Shown: piece by piece, positions 15,619 to 24,091 of the stretch
How the letters are laid out: each line of letters begins with the position of its first letter
Position numbering within the stretch: the first letter of the stretch is position 1
Source: an uncultured Bacteroidales bacterium
GTDB taxonomy: Bacteria; Bacteroidota; Bacteroidia; Bacteroidales; UBA3824
Direction: 5' to 3'
NCBI GenBank assembly: GCA_905234655.1
Contig: CAJOJG010000023.1
Location: 1-41,577, forward strand
DNA length: 41,577 nucleotides
Translations under genes and position numbers: made by a program
The notes under the pieces: generated by a model
Told to the model about the DNA's origin: nothing
Databases searched by the model: none
What the model saw: the letters and a program-made list of their open reading frames with translations, nothing else

Positions 15619-16749
15619 TTAGTCGTTAATCATCATTGGCATGAGGAGCATGAGCTCGTCCTCGGTCTCCGATTCGCGTTCGAGAGGCACGATGATGCCG
15701 GAGCGCGACGGGTCGGACATTTGGATGACGACGTTTTCGGTCGTGATTGCCGTGAGGATTTGGATAAGGAATGCGGACTTGAATCCGATGCTCATTTCCT
15801 CGCCTTCGTATTGCGCGCTGATTTTCTCGTATGCGGAGATTGAGAAGTCGATGTCCTGTGCCGAGACAACCACGTGGTCGCTTTTGAGTTCGAGTTTCAC
15901 GAGGTTGCTTGCCTGGTTTGCGAAGACGGAGACGCGCTTGAGTGTGTTGACAAGATCCATGCGGTTGATGGTCAGCCTGTTGGGGTTGTTGGTGGGAATG
16001 ATGGCCTCGTAGTTCGGGTATGGGCCTTCCACAAGGCGGCATATCATCTCGTAGTTGGAGAGCGTGAAGTGTGCGTTCTTGTCGTCAAACTTGAGCGTGA
16101 TGTCTTCGGCTTCCTTTGCGAGGATGTTCTTGAGGGTGTCGGCGGGCTTTTTGGGGAGGATGAATGATGCTTCCTTCGGGCTCGAGACGGCGTTGTTTCT
16201 GAAGCGGACGAGTTTGTGGGCGTCGGATGCCGCGAATGTCGCGCTCTGCTCGTTCACGATGAGGGATATGCCGTTCATCACCGGGCGGAGCTCGTCGTCG
16301 GCGGTCGCGAAGAGGGTCTTTGTGATGCCTTTGAGGAGTGCCGCTCCGGGCATTACGATTGTGGTCGTGTTAGCTTCGTCGAGGCCTTGGAGTGTCGGGT
16401 ATTCGTCGCCGTTCTGTCCCATGATGCTGAATTTGCCGTTGTCGCTGATGATGTCCACGGCGAATGATTCCTGGTTGATCTGGAAAATCAGGGGCTGTTC
16501 CGGGAACTCTTTGAGTATGTCGGTAAGGCGTTTTGCCTCGATTGCGATTTTTCCTTCGCCGTCCACGTTGTTGAGCTGGAGCTGTGCGCGCATCGTCGTC
16601 TCGAGGTCGCTTGCTGTTGTCGTGAGTGTCTCGCCTTGGATTTCGAAAAGGAAATTGAGGAGTGCGGGTATTGTGCTCTTGCTGCTGATGACCCTGCTTA
16701 CGGTCTGGAGGCGCGAGAGCAGTTCTGTGCTGGATACTACAAATTTCAT
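15619..16749 (-). CDS. dnaN: DNA polymerase III beta subunit (sliding clamp)
   Basis: The ring-shaped clamp that encircles DNA and tethers DNA polymerase III and other repair and replication proteins. The 376-residue length and N-terminus (MKFVVSSTELLSRLQTVSRV, then SKSTIPALLNFLFE) are typical. Domain 1 has TTTASDLETTMRAQL, domain 2 begins near residue 125, and domain 3 has the segment SAQDIDFSISAYEKISAQYE with the late motif IGFKSAFLIQILTAI. The C-terminus, which contributes to the partner-binding pocket, reads ELMLLMPMMIND and fits the family's P-M-x end. Here dnaN lies after era, 54 bases away, and not next to dnaA, so this is not the usual origin region. Confidence 0.97.
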   Translation of the reverse strand: MKFVVSSTELLSRLQTVSRVISSKSTIPALLNFLFEIQGETLTTTASDLETTMRAQLQLNNVDGEGKIAIEAKRLTDILKEFPEQPLIFQINQESFAVDIISDNGKFSIMGQNGDEYPTLQGLDEANTTTIVMPGAALLKGITKTLFATADDELRPVMNGISLIVNEQSATFAASDAHKLVRFRNNAVSSPKEASFILPKKPADTLKNILAKEAEDITLKFDDKNAHFTLSNYEMICRLVEGPYPNYEAIIPTNNPNRLTINRMDLVNTLKRVSVFANQASNLVKLELKSDHVVVSAQDIDFSISAYEKISAQYEGEEMSIGFKSAFLIQILTAITTENVVIQMSDPSRSGIIVPLERESETEDELMLLMPMMIND

Positions 16750-16803
16750 TGGTTGGTGTTTTATTTTGTTTTTATTTTATTTTCGTGTGTTTTTTTATCT
16801 TGT

Positions 16804-17685
16804 TCATACTTCATATCCGAAACCTTTCAGCCGGTTTGTGTTGTCCCGCCAGTCTTTGCTGACTTTGACGAAGATTTCGAGGTATATTTTTTTGCCGAAG
16901 AAGGCTTCGAGTTCCTTTCGCGCCATGGTGCCGAGCCTTTTGAGCGCGGTGCCGCCTTTGCCGATGATTATTCCTTTCTGCGAGTCGCGGATTACGTTAA
17001 TCACTGTGCCGATGCGGATTATGCTTTCTTCTTCTTTGAATGTCTCGACTTGGACTTCGACGGAGTACGGGATTTCTTTGTCGTAGAGCGTGAGTATGTT
17101 CTCGCGTATAATCTCCGACACGAAGAACCGTTCGGGCTTGTCCGTGAGCCTGTCTTTCTCGAAGTATGGCGGGTTTTCCGGCAGGAGCGACACTATGCGG
17201 TCGAAAATCTTGTCGGTGTTGAACTTGTGCAGTGCCGATACCGGGTATATCTCGGCTTTGGGAATGATGGATTTCCACTCGTCCATCATCTCGACGACTT
17301 GTTCTTGTGTCGATAGGTCTATCTTGTTAATTAACAGCACTATCGGACACGCGAGCCGGTTGACCATGTCGATGAAGAACTGGTTCTTTGTCCTTGTCTC
17401 AAGCACGTCCGTGATGTAGAGTATCACGTCTGCGTCGTCGAGCGCGGATTCGGAGTATTTGAGCATGCTCTCTTGGAGTTTGTATATAGGCTTCAGGACT
17501 CCGGGGGTGTCGCTATATACAATCTGGTAGTCGTCGGTGGTCACGACGCCCATTATCCTGTGGCGCGTGGTCTGGCTCTTGGCTGTTATTATGGAGAGCC
17601 GCTCGCCTACGAGGATGTTCATCAGTGTCGATTTGCCGACGTTGGGGTTGCCCACTATGTTTACAAAACCTGATTTGAAGGCCAT
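16804..17685 (-). CDS. era: GTPase Era
   Basis: Ribosome-assembly GTPase that binds the 3' end of 16S rRNA. The 293-residue product has G1 GNPNVGKST (residues ~12–20), G2 in TRHRIMG, G3 DTPG, G4 NKID and a G5 near SALH. It has a C-terminal KH domain with IGKGG in DSQKGIIIGKGGTALKRLG and the ending LEIFVKVSKDWRDN, all typical of Era. The ATG at 17685 gives the normal short N-terminus. It is the first gene of the minus-strand run with dnaN and the small membrane protein. A TATATTTG -7 box lies 28 bases upstream. Confidence 0.97.
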   Translation of the reverse strand: MAFKSGFVNIVGNPNVGKSTLMNILVGERLSIITAKSQTTRHRIMGVVTTDDYQIVYSDTPGVLKPIYKLQESMLKYSESALDDADVILYITDVLETRTKNQFFIDMVNRLACPIVLLINKIDLSTQEQVVEMMDEWKSIIPKAEIYPVSALHKFNTDKIFDRIVSLLPENPPYFEKDRLTDKPERFFVSEIIRENILTLYDKEIPYSVEVQVETFKEEESIIRIGTVINVIRDSQKGIIIGKGGTALKRLGTMARKELEAFFGKKIYLEIFVKVSKDWRDNTNRLKGFGYEV

Positions 17686-17712
17686 TTCTTTCTCTTTAAT
17701 AAATTTTCAGCG

Positions 17713-17720
17713 CAAATATA
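17713..17720 (-). promoter_or_regulatory. Putative promoter -7 box of era
   Basis: The minus strand reads TATATTTG (TAnnTTTG), 28 bases upstream of the era ATG. It faces the divergent -7 box at 17756–17763, so the two promoters share a 75-base AT-rich intergenic region. Confidence 0.5.
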
Positions 17721-17755
17721 ATATAAATTCCCGACATAATTTTTATTTTATTTCT

Positions 17756-17763
17756 TAATTTTG
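17756..17763 (+). promoter_or_regulatory. Putative promoter -7 box of the exported repeat protein
   Basis: TAATTTTG matches TAnnTTTG and ends 18 bases before the ATG at 17782. It helps to choose that ATG over an earlier in-frame TTG at 17761, which overlaps the box itself. Confidence 0.45.
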
Positions 17764-17781
17764 CGTTGTTTATTAATAGAG

Positions 17782-18399
17782 ATGGAAAATGCACGGCTCA
17801 AAATATTGGTTTTGACATTGTTGGCGGCGATAAGTTTTTCGTCGTCGGCGTTTCCTGTGTCCGATACTCTCCGCGTCTGCCACATAGAGCATGACACGGA
17901 TTTGTGGACGTGCGGTCAGCTGTTGCAGTTTTCGTGCAAGGGGACTGTGTCTTTTAACAGTCACGGGCGTGTGGTTTCGGGCGTGTTGGGCGTCAATACG
18001 ATTATTTTATGCGCTGACAGTAAGTTCCGGGAGTTTGCGAAGGATTGTGAAGTGAGGTTTGACGATAATGGGCTGCTTGTGGCGGGTACGCCTGCTGTCG
18101 GGCTTGAGATTGTGATTCAGGAACAGTTAGTGACCACAGTGCCGCATACAGAGATTGCGTTCTATCCTAATGGCAGGATAAAGTGCCTCGTGCCGTTTGA
18201 CAGTTTCAGGTATGCGAGTTCCGATGGTTTTAAGTTTTCTGTCAGTTCGGGCCGCCGTGTGATGTTTGGTAATGGCGGCTGGCTGAAGTCCGCGACTATC
18301 GCCCGCCGCCGAGTCCTACAGTTCGATGACGGCTACCAGCGTGTTTTTGTGCCGGGAGATTTGGTTTTCTTGGACGAGGATGGGCGCGTCATAAGGTGA
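17782..18399 (+). CDS. Exported protein with imperfect short beta repeats, function unknown
   Basis: A 205-residue protein with a signal peptide (basic MENARLK, hydrophobic ILVLTLLAAISFSSSAF). The mature part contains about five similar units that read aromatic/polar–x–x–x–G–x–hydrophobic: VSFNSHGRVVSGVL, VRFDDNGLLVAGT, IAFYPNGRIKCLV, VMFGNGGWLKSAT, and VFLDEDGRVIR at the very end. They are roughly 20–50 residues apart. They recall MORN-like or YwqK-type repeats ('F-x-x-N-G-x-x'), which form short beta hairpins. There are no catalytic motifs. It sits alone, divergent from era and upstream of the Rpn-family gene, which has its own promoter. I cannot assign a function. Confidence 0.65.
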   Translation: MENARLKILVLTLLAAISFSSSAFPVSDTLRVCHIEHDTDLWTCGQLLQFSCKGTVSFNSHGRVVSGVLGVNTIILCADSKFREFAKDCEVRFDDNGLLVAGTPAVGLEIVIQEQLVTTVPHTEIAFYPNGRIKCLVPFDSFRYASSDGFKFSVSSGRRVMFGNGGWLKSATIARRRVLQFDDGYQRVFVPGDLVFLDEDGRVIR

Positions 18400-18405
18400 A
18401 TTTTA

Positions 18406-18437
18406 TTTGCATTTTGTTTTGATAATGTTTATATTTG
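18406..18437 (+). promoter_or_regulatory. Consensus Bacteroidota promoter of the Rpn-family nuclease gene
   Basis: TTTG at 18406–18409 and TATATTTG at 18430–18437 are separated by exactly 20 bases. Transcription would begin near 18444, which rules out the in-frame TTG start at 18435 and supports the ATG at 18468. Confidence 0.8.
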
Positions 18438-18467
18438 CGCTGTATTGCCCAAAAACTCTTTAGATTT

Positions 18468-19436
18468 ATGGAACTTATCGCAAACCCCATATACGATTCG
18501 GCGTTCAAGTATTTGCTTGAAGACGACAGGATAGCCAAGATATTGATTTCGGCGTTGTTGAACCTTGACACAGCCGACATCGTGGAGCTTCAACAGATGA
18601 AGAGCGATGTCGTGGACGTCAACCGCCGCGACTTGAAGATTTTTCACGTCGATTTTTCGGCGAGGATTGTTGACCGCGAGACAGGCCGCGAGGAACAGGT
18701 CTGCATCGAACTTCAAAAATCCTGGCACAAGGAGGAATACCAACGGTTCAGGACTTACCTTTCGACGCAGATTGGCAACGAATCCAACGTTGACAAGGAC
18801 GGCTATCCGCTGCACATTATTTCTGTGTACATTTTTGGGCATGTCGTCGTGAGCGAGTATGGAAAATATCCAGTGCTTTACGTCAATCCGCACGTTGAAG
18901 ACCCGCTTGGCAATGTCCTGACAGGCAATTTCCGAAACGGAAAGCGCAACCGTTTCCTTGACGCGATGGCGTACAATATGGTGATTGTGCAGATTCCATA
19001 CGTCAATGCCCGCCCAAATTCGCGGCTCGACAAAATCCTAAGCATCTTTGACGCCGCGCCCAACAGCAAGGTCATCGAATACACAATCCCCCCTCTGCCC
19101 GACACCGACGCGGACAAGAAGGAAATCGACTACATCGTCCGCCGCCTTACCGAGGCCGCCGCCAACAGCGAGGTGCGCCGCAAGATGAGTTATGAGCGTT
19201 ACATCGACAACATCATCGACGGCAAGGCCGATGCCGAGGAAAAGTATGCCCAAAGCCGGATGCTCATTAAAGAACAGCAAGAGAAATTGGAGGCGACCAA
19301 AAAGCAGATAGAACAATACGAAAATGTCATCGCCAAATCCGTCCTTGCGCTCTCGGGTTCAAAAAGTCCGACGGAGATTGCTGGAATGCTTGGCATTGAC
19401 GTGGCACTCGTGGAGAAGATAATTGAGGGAAGGTGA
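18468..19436 (+). CDS. Rpn-family recombination-promoting nuclease / PD-(D/E)XK family putative transposase
   Basis: A 322-residue protein of the family often labelled 'conserved hypothetical (putative transposase or invertase)'. The N-terminus reads ANPIYDSAFKYLLEDDRIAK, the classic D-x-x-F-K-x-x-x opening, followed by KILISALLN. The nuclease core is visible as KIFHVDFSARIVDRETGREE and then QVCIELQK, giving an Asp and an E-x-Q-K catalytic pair. Further family text is RFRTYLSTQI and YFGHVV-like VYIFGHVV. The C-terminal third is a helical, Lys/Glu-rich region (SRMLIKEQQEKLEATKKQIE) ending with a small segment SGSKSPTEIAGMLGIDVALV that looks like a DNA-binding helix-turn-helix. No inverted repeats or target duplication flank it. 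It is a stand-alone gene under its own consensus promoter. Confidence 0.85.
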   Translation: MELIANPIYDSAFKYLLEDDRIAKILISALLNLDTADIVELQQMKSDVVDVNRRDLKIFHVDFSARIVDRETGREEQVCIELQKSWHKEEYQRFRTYLSTQIGNESNVDKDGYPLHIISVYIFGHVVVSEYGKYPVLYVNPHVEDPLGNVLTGNFRNGKRNRFLDAMAYNMVIVQIPYVNARPNSRLDKILSIFDAAPNSKVIEYTIPPLPDTDADKKEIDYIVRRLTEAAANSEVRRKMSYERYIDNIIDGKADAEEKYAQSRMLIKEQQEKLEATKKQIEQYENVIAKSVLALSGSKSPTEIAGMLGIDVALVEKIIEGR

Positions 19437-19454
19437 TGGGGAAAGATTATTCAA

Positions 19455-19481
19455 GTTTGCCATTCCGTCGAAATGACAAAC
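19455..19481 (-). repeat. Short inverted repeat between the Rpn gene and psd
   Basis: GTTTGCCATT (19455–19464) and AATGACAAAC (19472–19481) form a dyad; on the minus strand the stem is complete with one U·G pair. The core resembles the 'GTCATTTCGACGGAATG' palindromic repeats I recall from intergenic regions of Bacteroidota. It may help to end transcription from psd, although no T run follows. Confidence 0.5.
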
Positions 19482-19540
19482 TGCTCTCGTCGATTTTGAG
19501 ATTACCGGTGTCAAGGACAGTCACCCAACCCCATCTCTTT

Positions 19541-20200
19541 TTATTTTTGGACGTCAGCAATGATGTCGAGGCCACCTTTGACCTTGTCGCCGACGTTGAC
19601 GCGGATTTTTGTGCCGAGGGGGAAGAACATGTCCACGCGCGAGCCAAATTTAATGAAGCCGAATTGGTCGCCCTGCTTCGCCTTGTCGCCGTCCTTAATG
19701 GGCGCAACGATGCGGCGCGCCATGATTCCGGCTATCTGGCGGAACATTATTTCATAGCCCTTCTCGGTGCGCAGGGCAATCGTCGTGCGCTCGTTCAGTG
19801 TCGAGGACTTCGGGTGGGCGGCCATGAGGTATTTGCCTTGGTGGTGCTTGAAGTATGTCACGGTGCCGGCGATTGGCCAGCGGTTAGCGTGTACGTCCCA
19901 TACCGACATGAAAATCGACACTTGGAGGCGTTTGTCCTTGAAGTATTCGGGTTCTTCGGTCTCCTCGATTGTCACAATCTTGCCGTCGGCGGGCGACAGC
20001 ACGACGTACTCGTTCTCGGCGATTTTGCGTGTGGGGTTCCTGAAAAACTGCAACACGAGGAACAGCAGGAACACCGAGCCTAACTGCAAGAGCCATCCGA
20101 GCCATCTGTAGTCGCTCAGGAAATAATAATACAATACGTTGACTATTACGATGAATACTGCAACGACTGCGATTGTGGCATAACCTTCTTTGTGTATCAT
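19541..20200 (-). CDS. psd: Phosphatidylserine decarboxylase (short, PSD-A type)
   Basis: Pyruvoyl enzyme that converts phosphatidylserine to phosphatidylethanolamine at the inner membrane. The 219-residue proenzyme has two N-terminal hydrophobic segments (residues 8–28 and 34–52), then FFRNPTR and SPADGKIV (residues 69–76). The key blocks are FMSVWDVHANRWPIAGTVTY and HPKSSTLNERTTIAL. The self-cleavage site is GSRVD (186–190): the chain breaks before Ser187, which becomes the pyruvoyl group. This short form with GSR is normal outside the proteobacteria. It is the last gene of the rsfS–ftsH–DUF2007–cdsA–psd run, 16 bases after cdsA, which makes the CDP-diacylglycerol precursor for the same pathway. 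Confidence 0.95.
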   Translation of the reverse strand: MIHKEGYATIAVVAVFIVIVNVLYYYFLSDYRWLGWLLQLGSVFLLFLVLQFFRNPTRKIAENEYVVLSPADGKIVTIEETEEPEYFKDKRLQVSIFMSVWDVHANRWPIAGTVTYFKHHQGKYLMAAHPKSSTLNERTTIALRTEKGYEIMFRQIAGIMARRIVAPIKDGDKAKQGDQFGFIKFGSRVDMFFPLGTKIRVNVGDKVKGGLDIIADVQK

Positions 20201-20216
20201 GGCAAAAAATTTTTTT

Positions 20217-21038
20217 TTAATTTGTTGTGAATAAAACTATTGCAAGCCATACCGGCGGTACGGCGAGAAACGTGCTGTCGAACCTGTCCAAAATCCCGCC
20301 GTGTCCTGGCAGTATCTTCCCCGAGTCCTTAACGCCTGTGTTGCGCTTTATCATCGACTCCACCAGGTCGCCGAGGGTGGCGAATATGACGGTCAAAAGG
20401 CTGATAATGAGCCACTGGGTCTGTGAGAATACTCCTACGAGGCTGCATATCGGAATCGACGACAGAAGTGTGAACGCCACGCCGCCCAAGAGGCCTTCGA
20501 TGGTTTTCTTAGGCGAGATTTTGGGAATGAGTTTGTGCTTTCCGAACATGGAACCTACGCAGAACGCGCCAGTGTCCGAAATCCATACGAATGCGAAAAA
20601 GCTCAATATGATTTTGGGCGAAAACTCGTGTGTGCCGGGCAGGAAGAGCATGTTGGCCAATATGCCGAATGGCAGGGCGATGTACATGGGCGCAAAAAGC
20701 GTCTGCGCCCAGTCGGAGGTCGGCGTCGGCTTTTGCCTGAAGAGTTCGATGATGGGTATCGAGAGCATGAGCACCGGCAGGACGTACAGCAGTTCTGTGG
20801 GCAGTATCCGCATTGCGAACAGGAACAGCAACAGGAATGTGAGGGCGCCGATGACGATGCCCGTGACTTTCTGTGGCGTGAAGCCCAACATGCCGCTCAT
20901 CTTGTAGAACTCGTTAATGCCGATTATCGTGAAGAATCCGAACAAGGCTGCGAATATCCATGGGCTTATCGTCACCGAAATTATGACGAGGACGAGGAAA
21001 ACCGCCCCCGTGATTATCCTTGGCAGTAGTTTACTCAT
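20217..21038 (-). CDS. cdsA: Phosphatidate cytidylyltransferase
   Basis: Integral membrane enzyme that makes CDP-diacylglycerol from phosphatidate and CTP, the branch point for all phospholipids. The 273-residue product has about eight hydrophobic segments. The family signature near the C-terminus reads SMIKRNTGVKDSGKILPGHG followed by GILDRFDS. Other support is FVWISDTGAFCVGSMFGKHK and SPKKTIEGLLGG. I choose the ATG at 21038 (MSKLLPRIITGAVF); the longer open frame to 21101 lies within the preceding gene. With this start the two genes overlap by eight bases, which suggests translational coupling. Confidence 0.95.
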   Translation of the reverse strand: MSKLLPRIITGAVFLVLVIISVTISPWIFAALFGFFTIIGINEFYKMSGMLGFTPQKVTGIVIGALTFLLLFLFAMRILPTELLYVLPVLMLSIPIIELFRQKPTPTSDWAQTLFAPMYIALPFGILANMLFLPGTHEFSPKIILSFFAFVWISDTGAFCVGSMFGKHKLIPKISPKKTIEGLLGGVAFTLLSSIPICSLVGVFSQTQWLIISLLTVIFATLGDLVESMIKRNTGVKDSGKILPGHGGILDRFDSTFLAVPPVWLAIVLFTTN

Positions 21039-21984
21039 TTTCTGTAGTGGCAATGTGTTTGAGGATTTCCGTTGCTTTGTCGAGTTGGAACTCCTCAACA
21101 TACAGGTCGATGTCCACCATCAGCGCAAGGTCGTCGCGGTATATCGTCACGGCCTCTATGCCTGAGTTTTCGAGCAGCCCTGCGGCGTAGTTTGCCTCAA
21201 GGCTGTCTGTGAATGTCTCGAGGAGTTTCCAGGACTTCTGCTGGGAGATTGTGGTCTTTGCGGCCTCGGTCTTTGGTCCTTCGACGTATACTGCGTAGCC
21301 GCCCGGCTGGTGTTCGATGATGGCCTTTATGCTCTCCTTCCCGAGTTGTTTCTCTATGAGTTCGGCTCTTTCACGTGTGTCCTCGGTGTGGACTTTCGTC
21401 CAGCCATTCAGTTCGCGGAGGATTTTGGATGCCGCGTCGAGGTCCTCGTCCTTTACGTAGATGTTGAGCTCGGTCTTCATGAACTTCGCGTCGCGTTTCT
21501 TGATGACGATGCTCGGGATGTGGCTGTGGTTGAGGATTTCGATCCTGAACCTTGTCTGTGTGGTCTTTGTGCATGTTTTTGCTAATGACCATCCTTGGAG
21601 CTTCTCGCCGGTAAGGAACGGCACGACTTTTTGCACGTCCTCGTTTGCGACGTAGAGTTCGTAGTTGTCAAGCACGTAGCGCGGGTTACGGCACACTTTG
21701 ATGACTGACGTGATGTCGTTAGCCTCCAGCTCGTCTTTAAGCCTCTCTATTGGGCCGCGCATTATGAACGAGTCGACTTTTGTAAGGCCTTTGAACTCGT
21801 TGATGATTGATATGGCCTTCTTTTCGTCGCTGCTGTGGACGTACAGTTCGTACTCGCCAAGCAGGAACAGGCTGTCTTTGGCGTTTATTATCACTGCTTT
21901 GACATCGTTCTGTTCGAGGATGTCCTTCGACATCTCGGCTTGGTACTGAGAGTCGAATGAGTATATCTTTATCCAGTCTTCCAT
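21031..21984 (-). CDS. Protein with five tandem DUF2007-like modules
   Basis: A 317-residue soluble protein without signal peptide. It starts with a canonical DUF2007 domain ('putative prokaryotic signal transducing protein'): WIKIYSFDSQYQAEMSKDIL, then NDVKAVIINAKD, then YELYVHSSDEKKAISIINEF. About four more modules follow at a period of ~62 residues, each with a helix that selects a 'D-x-x-x-A-x-x-x-x-x-L-E' pattern, a central IxAVI-like strand, and a strand such as YELYV, LNIYV, YAVYV and IDLYV at about residues 109, 174, 231 and 296. Most DUF2007 proteins have one module. The ATG at 21984 (MEDWIKIY) is chosen over a long proline/arginine-rich upstream extension that lies within ftsH. It sits between ftsH and cdsA, so a regulatory role in proteolysis or lipid synthesis is possible but unproven. 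Confidence 0.85.
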   Translation of the reverse strand: MEDWIKIYSFDSQYQAEMSKDILEQNDVKAVIINAKDSLFLLGEYELYVHSSDEKKAISIINEFKGLTKVDSFIMRGPIERLKDELEANDITSVIKVCRNPRYVLDNYELYVANEDVQKVVPFLTGEKLQGWSLAKTCTKTTQTRFRIEILNHSHIPSIVIKKRDAKFMKTELNIYVKDEDLDAASKILRELNGWTKVHTEDTRERAELIEKQLGKESIKAIIEHQPGGYAVYVEGPKTEAAKTTISQQKSWKLLETFTDSLEANYAAGLLENSGIEAVTIYRDDLALMVDIDLYVEEFQLDKATEILKHIATTENE

Positions 21985-22012
21985 GTTTTTAGGTTTTTGG
22001 GGGTTATTAGTC

Positions 22013-24043
22013 TTAGTTTTCAGCCGGAGGTTGTTGCTCCTGCTGGTCGGTTTGCTGTCCGGTGTCGCCCTGCTCCGCCGGTTGGGGGTTGTAGGGCGGG
22101 GGAGTGAGCGCGGTCTGTGGCTTTGTGGCGTATAGGGCCGCCTCCTGCTCCTTGGAGGCAAATTTTCGCTTGCCGAATATGCGCTCTACGTCTTCCGTGA
22201 ATATCACTTCGCGTTCGAGCAGTAGTTCTGCAAGTTCTGTGAGTTTTTCCTTGTTGTCCAATAGTATCTGCTTAGTGCGTTCGTAGACCCTGTCCAATAG
22301 TTCCTTGGCCTCCTGGTCAATGAGTTCGGCGGTCTTTTCGCTGTATGGCTTCTGGAAGCCGTAGTCGTCGGGCTGTGAGTTGTAGAAGCTTATGTTTCCA
22401 ATCTTTTTGCTCATGCCGTAGTATGTGACCATGGCGTATGCAATTTTTGTGACGCGCTCGAGGTCGTTAAGCGCGCCGGTGGAGATTTTTCCGAAGTTAA
22501 TCTCCTCGCTTGCCCTTCCGCCGGCGAGTGCGCACATTTCGTCGAGCATCTGTTCCGTGGTGGTCAGCTGTCGCTCTTCCGGCAAGTACCATGCCGCTCC
22601 GAGTGCTTTTCCGCGTGGCACTATGGTCACTTTAATAAGCGGGTTGGCGTTTTCGAGCAGCCAGCTTACTGTGGCGTGTCCTGCCTCGTGGTATGCTATG
22701 GTGCGTTTTTCGGACTCGGTGATTATCTTGTTTTTCTTCTCAAGTCCGCCGATTATGCGGTCTATTGCGTCGAGGAAGTCCTGTTTCCCGACTTCTTCCT
22801 TGTTGTGCCGTGCGGCGATGAGCGCGGCTTCGTTGCATACGTTTGCGATGTCCGCGCCTGAGAATCCGGGTGTCTGTTTGGAGAGGAATCCGAGGTCGAG
22901 CTCTTTGTCGACTTTTATGCCTTTAAGGTGTACGTCGAAAATCTCCGCCCTTTCGTTGAGGTCGGGGAGTTCTATCATTATCTGCCGGTCGAACCGTCCA
23001 GCCCTGAGCAGCGCGGGGTCGAGGATGTCCACACGGTTTGTGGCGGCTATCATGATGATGCCGGTGTTTGTCTCGAAGCCGTCCATTTCTGTGAGCAGCT
23101 GGTTGAGCGTGCTTTCGCGCTCGTCGTTGCTTGAGAATCCGACTCTATTGCTGCGTGCGCGTCCTACTGCGTCTATCTCGTCGATGAACACGATGCAGGG
23201 TGCTTTCTGCTTGGCTTGTGTGAATAGGTCGCGGACTCTCGATGCTCCTACGCCGACGAACATTTCCACGAAGTCGGAGCCTGACATCGAGAAGAACGGC
23301 ACGTCTGCTTCGCCTGCGACGGCTTTTGCCAGGAGGGTCTTGCCTGTGCCGGGAGGGCCGACGAGGAGCGCGCCTTTTGGAATCTTGCCGCCGAGTTTGG
23401 TGTACTTCTCGGGGTTTTTGAGGAAGTCCACGATTTCGGTCACTTCTTGTTTGGCTTCCTTAAGTCCGGCGACGTCGTTGAATGTTATTTTTGTGGTCTT
23501 GTCGTCTTTCCCGTCGAACATTTTTGCTTTTGACTTGCCGACGTTGAATATTCCGCCGCCGCCCCCGATGCGTTTGAACATGAACATCCATATTCCGAAG
23601 AATAGCAGCAGTGGCAGTATCCAGCTGATTATTTCGTAGATGTAGTTGTTTTGGGTGTCGCTCTCGAATAGTATCTGTTCTTCTTCGGGTATGTCTTTTT
23701 GGGCTTTGATGAGCCTGTCCTGGAAGCTTTCTGGCGATGATACGTTGTAATAGAAGTGCGGCCCTTGGGCTGGGATTTTTTTCTCTCGGAGGTTTGCGTA
23801 TTTTTGCGAGTTGTAGAACTCCGGCTTTAGGATGATGTGGGCGCGTTCCTTGTTGACGATTACAATGCGCTCTACTTCACGGTTTTGCAGCATTTCTTGG
23901 AGTTGAGGGAAGTATATCGTCTTGGGCGTGCCTTTAAAGTCGGACATCTGTATCAGCCCTATCAGGACCAGTACGATGCCGAAAATCCAGAATATTGTGT
24001 TGTTCTTGGGGCCGAAGTTGTTGGGCCTCGTGATGTTGCTCAT
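22013..24043 (-). CDS. ftsH: ATP-dependent zinc metalloprotease FtsH
   Basis: Membrane-anchored AAA+ protease that degrades misfolded membrane proteins and short-lived regulators; in other bacteria it controls LpxC and thus lipid A. The 676-residue product has two N-terminal hydrophobic helices ([17 protein letters not shown] and [20 protein letters not shown]) around a periplasmic domain. The AAA+ module has Walker A GPPGTGKT, Walker [12 protein letters not shown] and the second region of homology [20 protein letters not shown]. The M41 protease domain has zinc motif HEAGH in [12 protein letters not shown]. The C-terminus is a Pro/Gln-rich tail ([14 protein letters not shown]…) that varies between species. 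It follows rsfS by 48 bases and precedes the DUF2007 gene by 28 bases. Confidence 0.98.
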   Translation of the reverse strand: MSNITRPNNFGPKNNTIFWIFGIVLVLIGLIQMSDFKGTPKTIYFPQLQEMLQNREVERIVIVNKERAHIILKPEFYNSQKYANLREKKIPAQGPHFYYNVSSPESFQDRLIKAQKDIPEEEQILFESDTQNNYIYEIISWILPLLLFFGIWMFMFKRIGGGGGIFNVGKSKAKMFDGKDDKTTKITFNDVAGLKEAKQEVTEIVDFLKNPEKYTKLGGKIPKGALLVGPPGTGKTLLAKAVAGEADVPFFSMSGSDFVEMFVGVGASRVRDLFTQAKQKAPCIVFIDEIDAVGRARSNRVGFSSNDERESTLNQLLTEMDGFETNTGIIMIAATNRVDILDPALLRAGRFDRQIMIELPDLNERAEIFDVHLKGIKVDKELDLGFLSKQTPGFSGADIANVCNEAALIAARHNKEEVGKQDFLDAIDRIIGGLEKKNKIITESEKRTIAYHEAGHATVSWLLENANPLIKVTIVPRGKALGAAWYLPEERQLTTTEQMLDEMCALAGGRASEEINFGKISTGALNDLERVTKIAYAMVTYYGMSKKIGNISFYNSQPDDYGFQKPYSEKTAELIDQEAKELLDRVYERTKQILLDNKEKLTELAELLLEREVIFTEDVERIFGKRKFASKEQEAALYATKPQTALTPPPYNPQPAEQGDTGQQTDQQEQQPPAEN

Positions 24044-24091
24044 TTCTATTGTTTGTGTTTTGTTGTTCTTGTGTGAAGGTCTTGGGGATTC

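Noticed and set aside
15619..16749. Replication origin next to dnaN
   Set aside because: dnaA is absent, no DnaA-box cluster is visible, and dnaN lies inside an era operon.
16055..17086. Plus-strand open frame of 343 codons across dnaN and era
   Set aside because: It spans two certain genes on the other strand and has no recognisable domain.
18468..19436. Insertion sequence around the 'putative transposase' gene
   Set aside because: No terminal inverted repeats or target duplication flank it; the family label reflects history, and the protein is an Rpn-type nuclease.
22425..23639. Plus-strand open frame of 404 codons opposite ftsH
   Set aside because: Ser-rich, low-complexity product, antisense to an unmistakable ftsH.
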